Assembly: GCA_905479265.1 (NCBI GenBank)
Contig: CAJQLX010000018.1
Location: 1 to 33,525, forward strand
DNA from: an uncultured Alphaproteobacteria bacterium
Lineage (GTDB): Bacteria > Pseudomonadota > Alphaproteobacteria > UBA7985
Direction: 5' to 3'
DNA length: 33,525 bases
Below the pieces are notes generated by a model that saw only the letters and a program-made list of their open reading frames with translations, searched no databases and was not told the DNA's origin. Every line of letters begins with the position of its first letter. Within the stretch, counting starts at the first letter, position 1. Made by a program: the position numbers and the translations under genes. Below are positions 1 to 7,982 of the stretch, one piece after another.

Positions 1-1
1 C

Positions 2-583
2 GGGCTGGACCGCTTGCCGCAGGATGCGCGGGCCGTGGCCGTGCGCATGATCCACGCGTGCGGTGTCCCGGCCATCGTGGATGACCTCGTTGTCTCGGAT
101 GATTTCGTGACGGCGGCACGTGCGGCGCTTCAGGCTGAAAAGCCGGTCTACATGGATGCGGAGATGGTGCGCATGGGCATCGTTCGTGCGCTGATGTCGC
201 CGAACGTGCCGCTGTACTGCACCACCCACGACCCCCGCGCCGCGCCCATGGCGAGCGATATCGGCAACACGCGCTCGGCGGCGGGTGTGGCGTTGTGGGA
301 AGCGGATATTGAGGGTGGCTTGGCTGTCTTTGGCAACGCGCCAACGGCGCTGTTTCATTGCTTGGAGCTGATTGCTGCGGGCGCGCTGCCCAAGCCTGCG
401 GCCCTTGTTGGCTTGCCCGTTGGCTTTGTCGGCGCGGCGGAAAGCAAGGAAGCGTTGATCGAGCATGCAGCGGATTTGGGTCTGCCGTTTATCACCCTTC
501 GTGGGCGGATGGGCGGCAGTGCCATGGCCTCGGCGGTGCTGAACGCACTGGCGAAACTGCTCATGGATGAGGCGGCGGCATGA
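2..583 (+). CDS. cobH: Precorrin-8X methylmutase, 5' end cut by the window
   Basis: This enzyme moves the C11 methyl group of precorrin-8X to C12, giving hydrogenobyrinic acid late in oxygen-dependent cobalamin synthesis. The reading frame is open from base 2, and the segment RLPQDAR followed by RMIHACG is where CobH proteins have their catalytic histidine, so a few dozen N-terminal residues lie outside the window. The TTG at 14 is therefore not the true start. The family's later glycine-rich stretches are present (GLPVGFVGAAESKEAL and RGRMGGSAMASAVLNAL), and the C-terminus is intact. The stop overlaps the cobL start by four bases (ATGA), so the two are probably translationally coupled. Identification is firm; only the N-terminus is unknown. 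Confidence 0.96.
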   Translation, partial: GLDRLPQDARAVAVRMIHACGVPAIVDDLVVSDDFVTAARAALQAEKPVYMDAEMVRMGIVRALMSPNVPLYCTTHDPRAAPMASDIGNTRSAAGVALWEADIEGGLAVFGNAPTALFHCLELIAAGALPKPAALVGLPVGFVGAAESKEALIEHAADLGLPFITLRGRMGGSAMASAVLNALAKLLMDEAAA

Positions 584-1818
584 GTGAGCCGTGGATCAGC
601 GTCATTGGCGTGGGGCCAGAGGGCGCGGCGGGCCTGACCCCAGCAGCGCTGGAGGCTCTGGCGGCTTGCGATCACGTGGTTTGCGCGCAGCGTCACGAAG
701 GGCTGCTGGACGGGTTGCTGGCGGAGAAAACCGTGCACCACTGGCCCGCATGGCATCAAGCGCGAGACGTCATTGCGCCGCTGCAGGGTCAGCGTATCGC
801 CGTTCTGGGCACCGGAGAGCCGTTTCATTTTGGCGTGGGCAGTTCGCTGGTGCGCTGGTTCGGTGCGGGCGCGTTGCAGGTGTTTCCCGTGCCTTCTGCC
901 TTTGACCGGGCGTGTGCGCGACTGGGGTGGGCGCAGCAGTCTACGCTGTGTCTTTCCGCCTATGGTCGGCCATTGGGCGCGGTGTTGGTGCAGGCGCGCG
1001 TGGGCGCGACGATGTTGATTTTGGGGGATGGCGGGTTGGGTCTCAAGCTGGGTCCAGCGCTGAGTGCCATGGGTCTGGGCGAAAGCCGGATGACCGCGCT
1101 GTCGCAGATGGATGGCGCGGCGGAAAGCCGGGTTGATGGGCGAGCGGCGGATTGGACGGCAACCGTGGATCCGATCACGACGTGGGCGGTTTCGGTCGAG
1201 GCGTCAGCAGACGCGGCGCGGGACTGGCCGGGCCTGCGCCATGAACCCTTTGGCCTGCCCGATCAAGCCTTTAAGCACGATGGAAAAATCACCAAGCGCG
1301 AAGTCCGCGCGGTGAGCCTGAGCGCGCTGCTGTCTGCGCCCGGTGGGGGTTTGTGGGACATTGGTGGGGGCAGCGGGGCGATCGGTCTGGAGTGGTTGCG
1401 GGCGCGGCCAACAGGGCGGGTTTTCGCCATCGAACCCCACGGCGAGCGCCGGGGCTTCATGGCCAAGAATGCGGCGCGTTTTGGGTTGGGAACCGACCCG
1501 CGTGACCCCTTTACCATCAGTGGTGAGCACGCCCCCGACGCTTATGAAAATGCGGGTTTTTCCCCCGATGCTGTGTTTGTCGGCGGCGGGTTGACCCGTG
1601 ACGGTGTACTTGAGGGCGCATGGCGCGCCCTGAACAGCGGCGGCGTGTTGGTCGCCAATGCCGTGACTTTGGAAGGACAAGCGGTGCTGACAAATTGGCG
1701 CGATCAGGCCCACGGGCAATTCTCGACCTTGGCGGTTGCACGCGGTGAAGCTGTGGGGCGGTTTACCGGCCTGCGTCCCCTGATGCCCGTTTTACAGTGG
1801 GTGGGCCGCAAACCGTGA
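580..1818 (+). CDS. cobL: Precorrin-6Y C5,15-methyltransferase (decarboxylating), CbiE-CbiT fusion
   Basis: CobL methylates precorrin-6Y at C5 and C15 and decarboxylates the C12 acetate side chain, making precorrin-8X, the substrate of the neighbouring CobH. The 412 residues match the usual fused length. The N-terminal half is a CbiE-type tetrapyrrole methylase opening with ISVIGVGPEG; the C-terminal half is a CbiT-type class I methyltransferase. Between them lies the conserved GLPDQAF-KHDGKITKREVR junction (about residues 224-245), followed by the SAM-binding LWDIGGGSGAIGLEWL at about 258-273. It overlaps cobH by four bases upstream and the cobI start by four bases downstream. Confidence 0.96.
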   Translation: MSEPWISVIGVGPEGAAGLTPAALEALAACDHVVCAQRHEGLLDGLLAEKTVHHWPAWHQARDVIAPLQGQRIAVLGTGEPFHFGVGSSLVRWFGAGALQVFPVPSAFDRACARLGWAQQSTLCLSAYGRPLGAVLVQARVGATMLILGDGGLGLKLGPALSAMGLGESRMTALSQMDGAAESRVDGRAADWTATVDPITTWAVSVEASADAARDWPGLRHEPFGLPDQAFKHDGKITKREVRAVSLSALLSAPGGGLWDIGGGSGAIGLEWLRARPTGRVFAIEPHGERRGFMAKNAARFGLGTDPRDPFTISGEHAPDAYENAGFSPDAVFVGGGLTRDGVLEGAWRALNSGGVLVANAVTLEGQAVLTNWRDQAHGQFSTLAVARGEAVGRFTGLRPLMPVLQWVGRKP

Positions 1819-2534
1819 GTGCTGTTGGAACTGTTTATGGTGTTGGTGTGGGTCCGGGTGATCCGGAACTGCTGACGCTCAAAGCCTTGCGCATCATCCA
1901 GGCAACGCCCGTGCTGGCCTACGCTGCGGCAGAAGGCGTGCCGAGTTTTGCTCGGTCAATCGCTGAACCGCACCTGAAAGACCTGCCAGCCAAGACGGAA
2001 ATTCCCATGGTCATGCCGATGGTGGCCGAGCGGTTTCCCGCCCAGGACGTCTATGATCGTGGCGCGGAAGACATCCGCGAGCACCTGCAAGCGGGTCGCG
2101 ATGTGGCCGTTCTGTGCGAGGGCGATCCGATGTTTTACGGCTCGTTCATGTACTTGTTCGGACGGTTGAACGGCGCGTTTCCTATGACCGTTGTGCCGGG
2201 CGTTTCGTCAGTGATGGCGTGCGCTGCTGTTGCAGGGTGGCCGTTGGTTGCGCGCAATGATGCATTTCGCGTGCTGCCGGCAACGTTGGACGACGACGCT
2301 TTGCGCCAGCAGATCCGAGACGCTGAGGCTTTGGCCTTCATGAAAGTGGGTCGTCATTTGGGACGGCTCAAGGCGCTGTTGTCCGAGGCTGGGTTATTGG
2401 GTCACGCCGTCTATGTCGAGCGCGCCAGTTTGCCCACACAGCGGGTGATTCCGCTGCTGGAATTGGACGAAGACCGCGCCCCTTATTTCTCCATGGTTCT
2501 GGTCCACCGTCGCGGAGGCGCACATGTCCTATAA
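1815..2534 (+). CDS. cobI: Precorrin-2 C20-methyltransferase
   Basis: This SAM-dependent methylase converts precorrin-2 to precorrin-3A, the first committed step of the corrin branch. The protein (239 aa from the chosen start) opens with GTVYGVGVGPGDPELLTLKA, the SAM-binding loop typical of CobI, and carries the family's CEGDPMFYGSF and VVPGVSSVMA motifs. I chose the GTG at 1815 because it overlaps the cobL stop as GTGA, like the other junctions in this operon, and gives a normal N-terminus. An in-frame GTG at 1797 would add six residues without family support. Its 3' end overlaps the next gene by 11 bases. Confidence 0.95.
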   Translation: MSAVGTVYGVGVGPGDPELLTLKALRIIQATPVLAYAAAEGVPSFARSIAEPHLKDLPAKTEIPMVMPMVAERFPAQDVYDRGAEDIREHLQAGRDVAVLCEGDPMFYGSFMYLFGRLNGAFPMTVVPGVSSVMACAAVAGWPLVARNDAFRVLPATLDDDALRQQIRDAEALAFMKVGRHLGRLKALLSEAGLLGHAVYVERASLPTQRVIPLLELDEDRAPYFSMVLVHRRGGAHVL

Positions 2535-4293
2535 GCCCCAAGAGGTTTTGTTTGCGTCCCCTTTGGACCGTCACAGCGATGCGCTGACGGCCGTTCGCGA
2601 CGCCTTTGGCGGCGGTGATGTGCACTGTGGTGCGGGTTTCAGCGATGCGGTGCGGCAGGCGTTTCAGGCCAATCGCCCCGTGGTTGGCTTGTGCGCCGCT
2701 GGGATCCTCATCCGCCTGACCGCGCCTTTGCTGGCCGATAAACATGCCGAGCCGCCGGTTCTGGTGATGACGGAAACCGGCGATTTTGTCCCCCTGCTGG
2801 GCGGTCATCATGGGGCGAACCGGTTGGCGCGTGAATTGGCTGAGGCGGCAAATGGCTTTGCGCTGGTGAGCACAGCGACGGATGCTTTGCTCGGTGCGCC
2901 GGTTGAAGACCCCGCGCCCGGCTATCGCTTGGCCAACCCCCAGCACGCTGGTGCGTTCCAAAAGGCGCTGGCACAGCATCCCGCACCCATCGCCATACGC
3001 GGGCATTGGCCGCTGCGCAGTGAGCGCCCCGCGGAAACGGACAGCGACAGCGCACTGGCGCTGGGGACCGAAGGTGCGCCCTCGGAGTCATCTTTGGTAT
3101 ACGTCCCAACCGATCTGGTTCTGGGCGTAGGGTGCGAGCGGGGCGCCGATGCCGAGGCGTTGGTGCAGGCCGTAACCGCGCATCTGGCCGCAGCCAAGCT
3201 GGACCCCCTGCGGGTCGCGGGGATTGCAAGCGTCACACTGAAACAGGACGAGCCGGCTTTGACCGCTTTGGCGCGGGCGCTGGACGTGCCGCTGCGTGTC
3301 TTTGATGCGCCGGCACTGGCGCAGGTTACAACGCCCAATCCCTCTGACGTGGTCCAAGCCGAAATCGGCACGCCCTCTGTCAGCGAAGCCGCCGCTCTGC
3401 TGGGTGCCGGATCGGAAGCAGCGCTTGTGCTTGAAAAACAGAAATTCGGCATTGGGACGCTGGCCATTGCCCAAGCGCGCGCGCCACTCACCGGCTTTAC
3501 GGCGGGACAGGCGCGAGGGCAGGTGCAGTTGGTGGGCTTAGGCCCGGGACGGGCGGACTGGCGCTTGGCGGGGACCGATGCGGTGCTGCGCGGTGCCGAT
3601 CATTTGGTTGGTTACACCTATTACACCGACCAGGTTCAGCCCCTGCCGCATCAGGAAGTCCACACCTTTGATCTGGGTGAAGAAGAGCGCCGTTGCCAGT
3701 TTGCGCTGGATTTGGCCGCCGAAGGCAAATCCGTTGCGCTGATTTGCTCAGGCGACGCCGGGGTCTACGCCATGGGCGCACTGACCTATGAGCTTGCCGA
3801 CCGATCCCAAAGCCGAGCCGTGCAAGGCGTTGAAATCATCGCCAATCCGGGCATCAGCGCCATGTTCGGTGCCGCAGCGCGGCTGGGCGCGCCGCTGGGC
3901 CACGACTTTTGCGCGATTTCACTGTCGAACCTCATGACACCTTGGACGGTTATTGAGCGGCGGTTGCAGGGGGCTTCGATGGCTGATTTTGTCGTCTGCT
4001 TCTACAACCCCGTCAGCCGCAAGCGCGATTGGCAACTCGCCGCTGCGCGTGACATCCTGCTGGAAAACCGTCCGCCGGAGACCCCTGTGGTCATCTGTCG
4101 GCAAATTGGCCGGGCGGAGGAGACCTTTACCCATCGCACGCTGGGTGAACTCGATCCCGCTGAGGTCGATATGTTCTGCATGGTGCTGGTCGGCTCATCG
4201 ATCACCCGCCGCTACCAACCGGTCAAAAATGGCCCCATCAGTCTTTACACACCACGCGGTTATCTCAGCCGCGGAGAGGATCATCGCGCATGA
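2524..4293 (+). CDS. cobJ: CbiG-CobJ fusion: CbiG/CobE-like domains plus precorrin-3B C17-methyltransferase
   Basis: This 589-residue protein joins two activities. Residues 1 to about 130 form a CbiG N-terminal domain with the GLCAAGILIRLTAPLL and PLLGGHHGANRLAREL signatures. Residues about 195-320 form a CbiG C-terminal/CobE domain (LGVGCERGADAE, ASVTLKQDEPAL, GTPSVSEAAAL). Residues from about 332 onward are a complete CobJ methylase (VQLVGLGPGRADWRL, SGDAGVYAMG, NPGISAMFGAA), which methylates C17 and contracts the ring. A low-complexity linker at about 165-195 separates the two CbiG parts. CbiG opens the lactone in the anaerobic pathway; its role beside oxygen-type enzymes is less clear. 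The ATG at 2524 follows a good GGAGGCG ribosome site. It overlaps cobI by 11 bases and cobM by 4. Confidence 0.93.
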   Translation: MSYKPQEVLFASPLDRHSDALTAVRDAFGGGDVHCGAGFSDAVRQAFQANRPVVGLCAAGILIRLTAPLLADKHAEPPVLVMTETGDFVPLLGGHHGANRLARELAEAANGFALVSTATDALLGAPVEDPAPGYRLANPQHAGAFQKALAQHPAPIAIRGHWPLRSERPAETDSDSALALGTEGAPSESSLVYVPTDLVLGVGCERGADAEALVQAVTAHLAAAKLDPLRVAGIASVTLKQDEPALTALARALDVPLRVFDAPALAQVTTPNPSDVVQAEIGTPSVSEAAALLGAGSEAALVLEKQKFGIGTLAIAQARAPLTGFTAGQARGQVQLVGLGPGRADWRLAGTDAVLRGADHLVGYTYYTDQVQPLPHQEVHTFDLGEEERRCQFALDLAAEGKSVALICSGDAGVYAMGALTYELADRSQSRAVQGVEIIANPGISAMFGAAARLGAPLGHDFCAISLSNLMTPWTVIERRLQGASMADFVVCFYNPVSRKRDWQLAAARDILLENRPPETPVVICRQIGRAEETFTHRTLGELDPAEVDMFCMVLVGSSITRRYQPVKNGPISLYTPRGYLSRGEDHRA

Positions 4294-5069
4294 GCAACCC
4301 CATCAACTTTATTGGTGCTGGCCCGGGATCACCGGACCTGCTGACACTGCGCGGGCGGGATTTGATCGCTGAGGCCGACGTGGTGCTCTACGCGGGGTCG
4401 CTGGTGCCCGAAGGCGTGCTGATCCACGCCAGCGAAGGGGCCGATATCCGTGATTCTGCGCCGATGGCACTGGACGAGATCATGGAGATCATGGTGGAGG
4501 CTGTGCGCGCGGGTAAAAAGGTGGCGCGCGTGCATTCAGGCGATCCCTCGCTCTATGGCGCCGTGGCTGAGCAAGCGCGCCGTTTGCGGGCTTTGGATAT
4601 TCCTTACGTCATCACGCCGGGCGTCTCGGCCTACACCGCTGCTGCGGCGACCATGGGGGTTGAGTTAACGCTGCCCACCGTCTCGCAGTCGATTATTCTG
4701 ACTCGCGTGGCGGGACAGGCGACCGATATGCCTGAGCATGAAACGCTCGAAAACTTTGCGGAAACCCGCTCGACGTTGGCGCTGCATTTGAGCATCCGAT
4801 ACCTGCGCGATATTCAGCGTCGGTTGATCCCTTTCTACGGCGAAGAGTGTCCCTGCGTGGTGGCCTACCGCGTGGGCTGGCCTGATGAGCAATTCATTTA
4901 CGGCACGCTGACCACCATTCGCGAGCGGGTGCGGGAAGCGAAGATCACGCGCACGGCGATCATCTTTGTTGGCCCAGTGCTCGGCGAAGCGGAATTTCCA
5001 GATTCAGCGCTCTATGACGCCGACTACGAGCACATTCTGCGACACCGAAAGTTGAAGCCTGACGCATAA
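4290..5069 (+). CDS. cobM: Precorrin-4 C11-methyltransferase
   Basis: CobM transfers a methyl group from SAM to C11 of precorrin-4, giving precorrin-5. The 259-residue length is normal. It opens with INFIGAGPGSPDLLTLRG and has the conserved LYAGSLVPE, VARVHSGDPSLYGA, ITPGVSAYTAAAA and VAYRVGWPDE segments. GGAGAGGAT precedes the ATG, which overlaps the preceding stop as ATGA. It is the last gene of the cob run in the window: the next gene on the strand begins 77 bases downstream with its own ribosome site and an unrelated product. I see no clear hairpin terminator in that gap. Confidence 0.96.
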   Translation: MSNPINFIGAGPGSPDLLTLRGRDLIAEADVVLYAGSLVPEGVLIHASEGADIRDSAPMALDEIMEIMVEAVRAGKKVARVHSGDPSLYGAVAEQARRLRALDIPYVITPGVSAYTAAAATMGVELTLPTVSQSIILTRVAGQATDMPEHETLENFAETRSTLALHLSIRYLRDIQRRLIPFYGEECPCVVAYRVGWPDEQFIYGTLTTIRERVREAKITRTAIIFVGPVLGEAEFPDSALYDADYEHILRHRKLKPDA

Positions 5070-5146
5070 TAATTCCTTTCGCGCCTTAGTGCCCCGTCCC
5101 TGTGCTAAAAAGTGCAATCGGGTTAGCGAACAAAGGAAGTAGGCAT

Positions 5147-5740
5147 ATGCGGGGCGGGGGATCAGCGATATTTTTGATGTGTGCGGCAGTCTGGTTGGCC
5201 GGCTGCACAGCGGTTTCTACGGTTCCGGGGGCAACGCTGTTGTACACGCGGATCCTGACGGACTCTGAGGGCAAGAAAACGGCGTTCCGAGCCCACGACA
5301 TTTCAAACCCCGATCAGTTTTCACAATTCGGTATCGATCCGGAGGAAAACTACGCGGCAGCAGGGCTCGAATTCGTGCTGCCGACCTATATGATTATCTT
5401 CAATCCCCTTCCGGGTAAGTCGATCCGGCACACAAAAGACCTCTCAAAGGTCGTGCCCTTGCTGGCGCGGGAGCTGTGTGGGGAGAATGATGTGGGCAGT
5501 GTTCAGCGCGAGTTGAACTGGGAAACCAGCGAACGCAATGTCTACATTGAGTGCCAAGCGCTGTTCGGCCTGAACTACAATCTTGGCGGCACCAGCAGCG
5601 CGTCGCGTCCCTCTGGGACCAAAGTTGATCCGGAATACGTGATGGAATATCGCGTCATTTTTGATGCGAATCAGGATCCGATGAACGCAACGGTCAAAGT
5701 TTTCCCAGACGGAAAGCGGACTGTAACGGCTACGCGCTAG
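5147..5740 (+). CDS. Putative lipoprotein of unknown function
   Basis: I do not recognise this family. The chosen ATG at 5147 is preceded by AAAGGAAG and gives a 197-residue protein with a lipoprotein signal: a short hydrophobic segment ending in WLAGC, with Cys20 as the likely lipidated residue. An in-frame ATG does exist 45 bases upstream, but it would bury the signal peptide. The mature part is soluble, with two cysteines near the middle (ELCGEND and YIECQAL) and a C-terminus rich in short beta-like stretches (EYRVIFDANQD, ATVKVFPDGKRTV). It lies between the cob operon and a phosphatase gene, which gives no hint of its job. Envelope location is inferred from the signal alone. Confidence 0.75.
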   Translation: MRGGGSAIFLMCAAVWLAGCTAVSTVPGATLLYTRILTDSEGKKTAFRAHDISNPDQFSQFGIDPEENYAAAGLEFVLPTYMIIFNPLPGKSIRHTKDLSKVVPLLARELCGENDVGSVQRELNWETSERNVYIECQALFGLNYNLGGTSSASRPSGTKVDPEYVMEYRVIFDANQDPMNATVKVFPDGKRTVTATR

Positions 5741-5782
5741 ATGATTCCTGTGGTCGCGCAATTAATTATGACAAAATTGCAC

Positions 5783-5815
5783 TTACCCACAGATTTTTGC
5801 ACTGAATTGTCCACA
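5783..5815 (+). promoter_or_regulatory. Two DnaA-box-like 9-mers in tandem
   Basis: TTACCCACA at 5783-5791 and TTGTCCACA at 5807-5815 each differ by one base from the DnaA-box consensus TTATCCACA. They share orientation and are 24 bases apart. Each is preceded by a TTGCACT repeat (5777 and 5797). They lie in the noncoding gap before the tyrosine phosphatase gene. They could be DnaA binding sites that regulate the downstream gene. Two imperfect boxes are not enough to call an origin. Confidence 0.4.
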
Positions 5816-5916
5816 GAACTCTAGAACTGAATGGCGCAACACGGCTATCACCCGCATAATATAGACAAATGAGGCGGGGTGATGAACCCGCTGGTTTGGG
5901 GGGTCTAGGGACCAAA

Positions 5917-6393
5917 ATGCTGAGTGTACTGTTTGTGTGTACGGGGAACATCTGTCGTTCGCCACTGGCGGAGGGAGTGCTGCGCGCTCAAGCCGACCTG
6001 TGGGGTATCGGCGACCGCGTGCGCGTGGACTCAGCAGGAATGACACGCTGGCATGAAGGCGAAGAGCCAACATTCGAAGGTCAGGTTTCGGCAGCCTCAC
6101 GGGGCTACTTCATCGGTGATCTCCGTTCCCGCCCCATCACGTCCCAAGACTTTGATAATTTCGATTGGATCATCTGCATGACGCGTGAGCATCAGCAGGG
6201 TTTGAGAGAGCGTCGTCAAAGAACCGATCAGGCCCAAATTCTACTCGCAACCGCCTTTTCTCCGCGCCTTGGTACGATCGATATCGAAGACCCCTGGGGT
6301 CTGGGACAGCCGGCCTATGACAGAGCGCTTGACCAACTCGAACAGTGCTGCGCTGATATCCTTGTAAGAGTACGAGCCAGCGTTGCCGCCTAA
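5917..6393 (+). CDS. Low-molecular-weight protein tyrosine phosphatase family protein
   Basis: The 158-residue protein has the family's N-terminal P-loop CTGNICRS (Cys8 nucleophile, Arg14), then DSAG at 38-41, RSRPI at 70-74 and the general-acid loop DPW with Asp125. It should hydrolyse phosphotyrosine or phosphoarginine on a cytoplasmic protein, or act in envelope polysaccharide control; the substrate cannot be read from sequence. The ATG at 5917 places the P-loop at the normal distance from the start; an upstream in-frame ATG at 5869 would add 16 residues of unlikely sequence. One departure is that the usual MD after the DF..FD segment is MT here. CATAAT at 5855-5860 may be a -10 element. 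Confidence 0.88.
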   Translation: MLSVLFVCTGNICRSPLAEGVLRAQADLWGIGDRVRVDSAGMTRWHEGEEPTFEGQVSAASRGYFIGDLRSRPITSQDFDNFDWIICMTREHQQGLRERRQRTDQAQILLATAFSPRLGTIDIEDPWGLGQPAYDRALDQLEQCCADILVRVRASVAA

Positions 6394-6439
6394 ACGGTGA
6401 ATTCCACGATGCGCTCAGGATCAGCGCAGACGGGACAGT

Positions 6440-7432
6440 ATGGCGACCACACACCAGCAAGCAGCAGAACCCACCAAACCAAACCGCGGCACAGATGGTC
6501 GCATCATCATCGGCATTATTGCTGCGCTGACCGCTGCGCTGGTTTTGGCGATCATGGATGCTGTGGCCTATAATCTGCGCCTGACCTATGGGGTGATCGA
6601 GACCCAACTGATCCGCAACGTGGCCGGGGTGATGTTTCTGGTTGCCTTGGCCGGACTGCGCCGAGAGAGCATCTTTCCCAACTATAAAGGCCGGGGGCTC
6701 GTCATCGTTCGGGGGATCGTTCTGATCCCCATGGGCTTCCTGATGTTTTCGTCGTTCAAGCTGCTCGACCAAGGGTCGGCGACCGCGCTGGTCTTCACTT
6801 ATCCCATTGTCCTGACCATTCTGGCCGCCGTGCTGCTGGGGGAGAAAACCGGGGCGTGGCGCTGGGGCGCGGTTTTGGTTGGCTTTTTGGGCGTCATTTC
6901 AGTGCAGGTCGCGCTGTGGATGGCCAAGGGCGACGAATGGGCAGCGTTGACCGCGCAACCGATTTGGCTGACGGCGCTCTATAGCCTGATGCCCGTGGGC
7001 GCAGCGATCTTGTTTGCGTTCTACATGATTGCCGTGCGCTACCTGCCGCCGGGCTTACCGGCGTTGTCGATCACGTACGTGGGTGCCATCGCGTCGCTCG
7101 CGACCATTGTGCCGCTGTGGATCCTGTTTGGTGAGCGGGTGCCGCTGAATTGGCAGGCGCACTGGTGGCAGTTTGTGCTGCTGGCAGTCTGTTCGCTTGG
7201 CGCGGCGCAATCGCTCAACATCGCGTATCGCTCGGCCCCTGCGTCTGTCGCGGGGTCACTGGAATACGTCAGCATCCTGTTCGCCACGGGTCTGGCGTGG
7301 ATGACTCAAGGCCTCATCCCGCCCGCTGGCATTTGGTTCGGCGTGTCGCTGATCACCATCGCCGGCTTAGTGACCGCGTGGCGTGAATCACGGCATCGGC
7401 AACGAGCCGCGCCTACGCCCACAGCTGACTAA
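6440..7432 (+). CDS. DMT-superfamily permease with EamA domains
   Basis: This is a 330-residue inner-membrane protein with about ten hydrophobic helices arranged as two EamA repeats, typical of drug/metabolite exporters. A hydrophilic N-terminus of about 25 residues precedes the first helix. The conserved end of repeat one is visible (ALVFTYPIVLTILAAVLLGE, then WRWGAVLVGFLGVI), and the second repeat ends with a short basic tail (RESRHRQR). The substrate is unknown. It starts 46 bases after the phosphatase gene on the same strand and may be co-transcribed with it. Its 3' end overlaps the convergent thpR gene by 20 bases. Confidence 0.88.
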   Translation: MATTHQQAAEPTKPNRGTDGRIIIGIIAALTAALVLAIMDAVAYNLRLTYGVIETQLIRNVAGVMFLVALAGLRRESIFPNYKGRGLVIVRGIVLIPMGFLMFSSFKLLDQGSATALVFTYPIVLTILAAVLLGEKTGAWRWGAVLVGFLGVISVQVALWMAKGDEWAALTAQPIWLTALYSLMPVGAAILFAFYMIAVRYLPPGLPALSITYVGAIASLATIVPLWILFGERVPLNWQAHWWQFVLLAVCSLGAAQSLNIAYRSAPASVAGSLEYVSILFATGLAWMTQGLIPPAGIWFGVSLITIAGLVTAWRESRHRQRAAPTPTAD

Positions 7433-7961
7433 GCGGATAGGACGCTTCGAGCCGATAGGCTCGCCCTGCGCCGCTGGGGTGGCTAGAGATCATGTGAAAG
7501 GCCTCCACGTCCCCCATATTCAGCCGAAAATCCATATTGTCGGCCAGCCAAGGCTGCACGGCGTCCAGTCGGATCGCGCGTGCGCGGGCAAGGGTGATGT
7601 GGGGCTTGAACGTTCGTGGTTCGGGCTGAAACCCAGCATTTCGGCACGCGCGGTCAACCTGAGCTTTCAACCCGTCGAGGATGGGGTCTGGGCGGCCAAG
7701 AGCATGCAGGTTCTGCACCCGGTCACCAATGCCAAACCACCCCACCCCTTGCATCGTTAGATCAAAGGCCGGCGCGGTGATGCGGGCGAGTTCCGCGTCG
7801 AGGTCTTCGGCGTCATCGAGGGAGACATCACCCAAAAACCGCAACGTCAGGTGCAGGTTTTCCGCAGGCTGCCAGTGCACCCCGCTCACCCCTTCCATCA
7901 GAGTGCAGAGCCGCCGGGTGTAACCGCTGTTAAATGTCAGGCCGATAAACAACCGCAGCAT
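7413..7961 (-). CDS. thpR: RNA 2',3'-cyclic phosphodiesterase (2H family)
   Basis: ThpR opens 2',3'-cyclic phosphates on RNA; in vitro, family members also ligate tRNA halves through a 2'-5' bond. Both catalytic HxTx motifs are present: HLTL at residue 37 and HITL at residue 121. The family's N-terminal RLFIGL strand and the RFLGDV segment after motif one are also visible. The 182-residue length is normal. It lies 21 bases after the aldo/keto reductase gene on the same strand, so it is probably the last gene of the fabI-aroC-tas operon. It converges on the EamA permease with a 20-base overlap, and no terminator is visible. Confidence 0.93.
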   Translation of the reverse strand: MLRLFIGLTFNSGYTRRLCTLMEGVSGVHWQPAENLHLTLRFLGDVSLDDAEDLDAELARITAPAFDLTMQGVGWFGIGDRVQNLHALGRPDPILDGLKAQVDRACRNAGFQPEPRTFKPHITLARARAIRLDAVQPWLADNMDFRLNMGDVEAFHMISSHPSGAGRAYRLEASYPLSQLWA

Positions 7962-7982
7962 GGGGTCTGAAACGCGCGCTGA

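Noticed and set aside
2-5146. Cobalamin riboswitch for the cob operon
   Set aside because: The genes abut or overlap from the left edge through cobM, and the 77-base gap after cobM is too short and lacks a B12-box. A riboswitch, if any, would be upstream of the window.
5741-5916. Replication origin near the DnaA-box-like sites
   Set aside because: Only two imperfect boxes, no strongly AT-rich unwinding region of useful length, and no dnaA, dnaN, parAB, gidA or hemE nearby.
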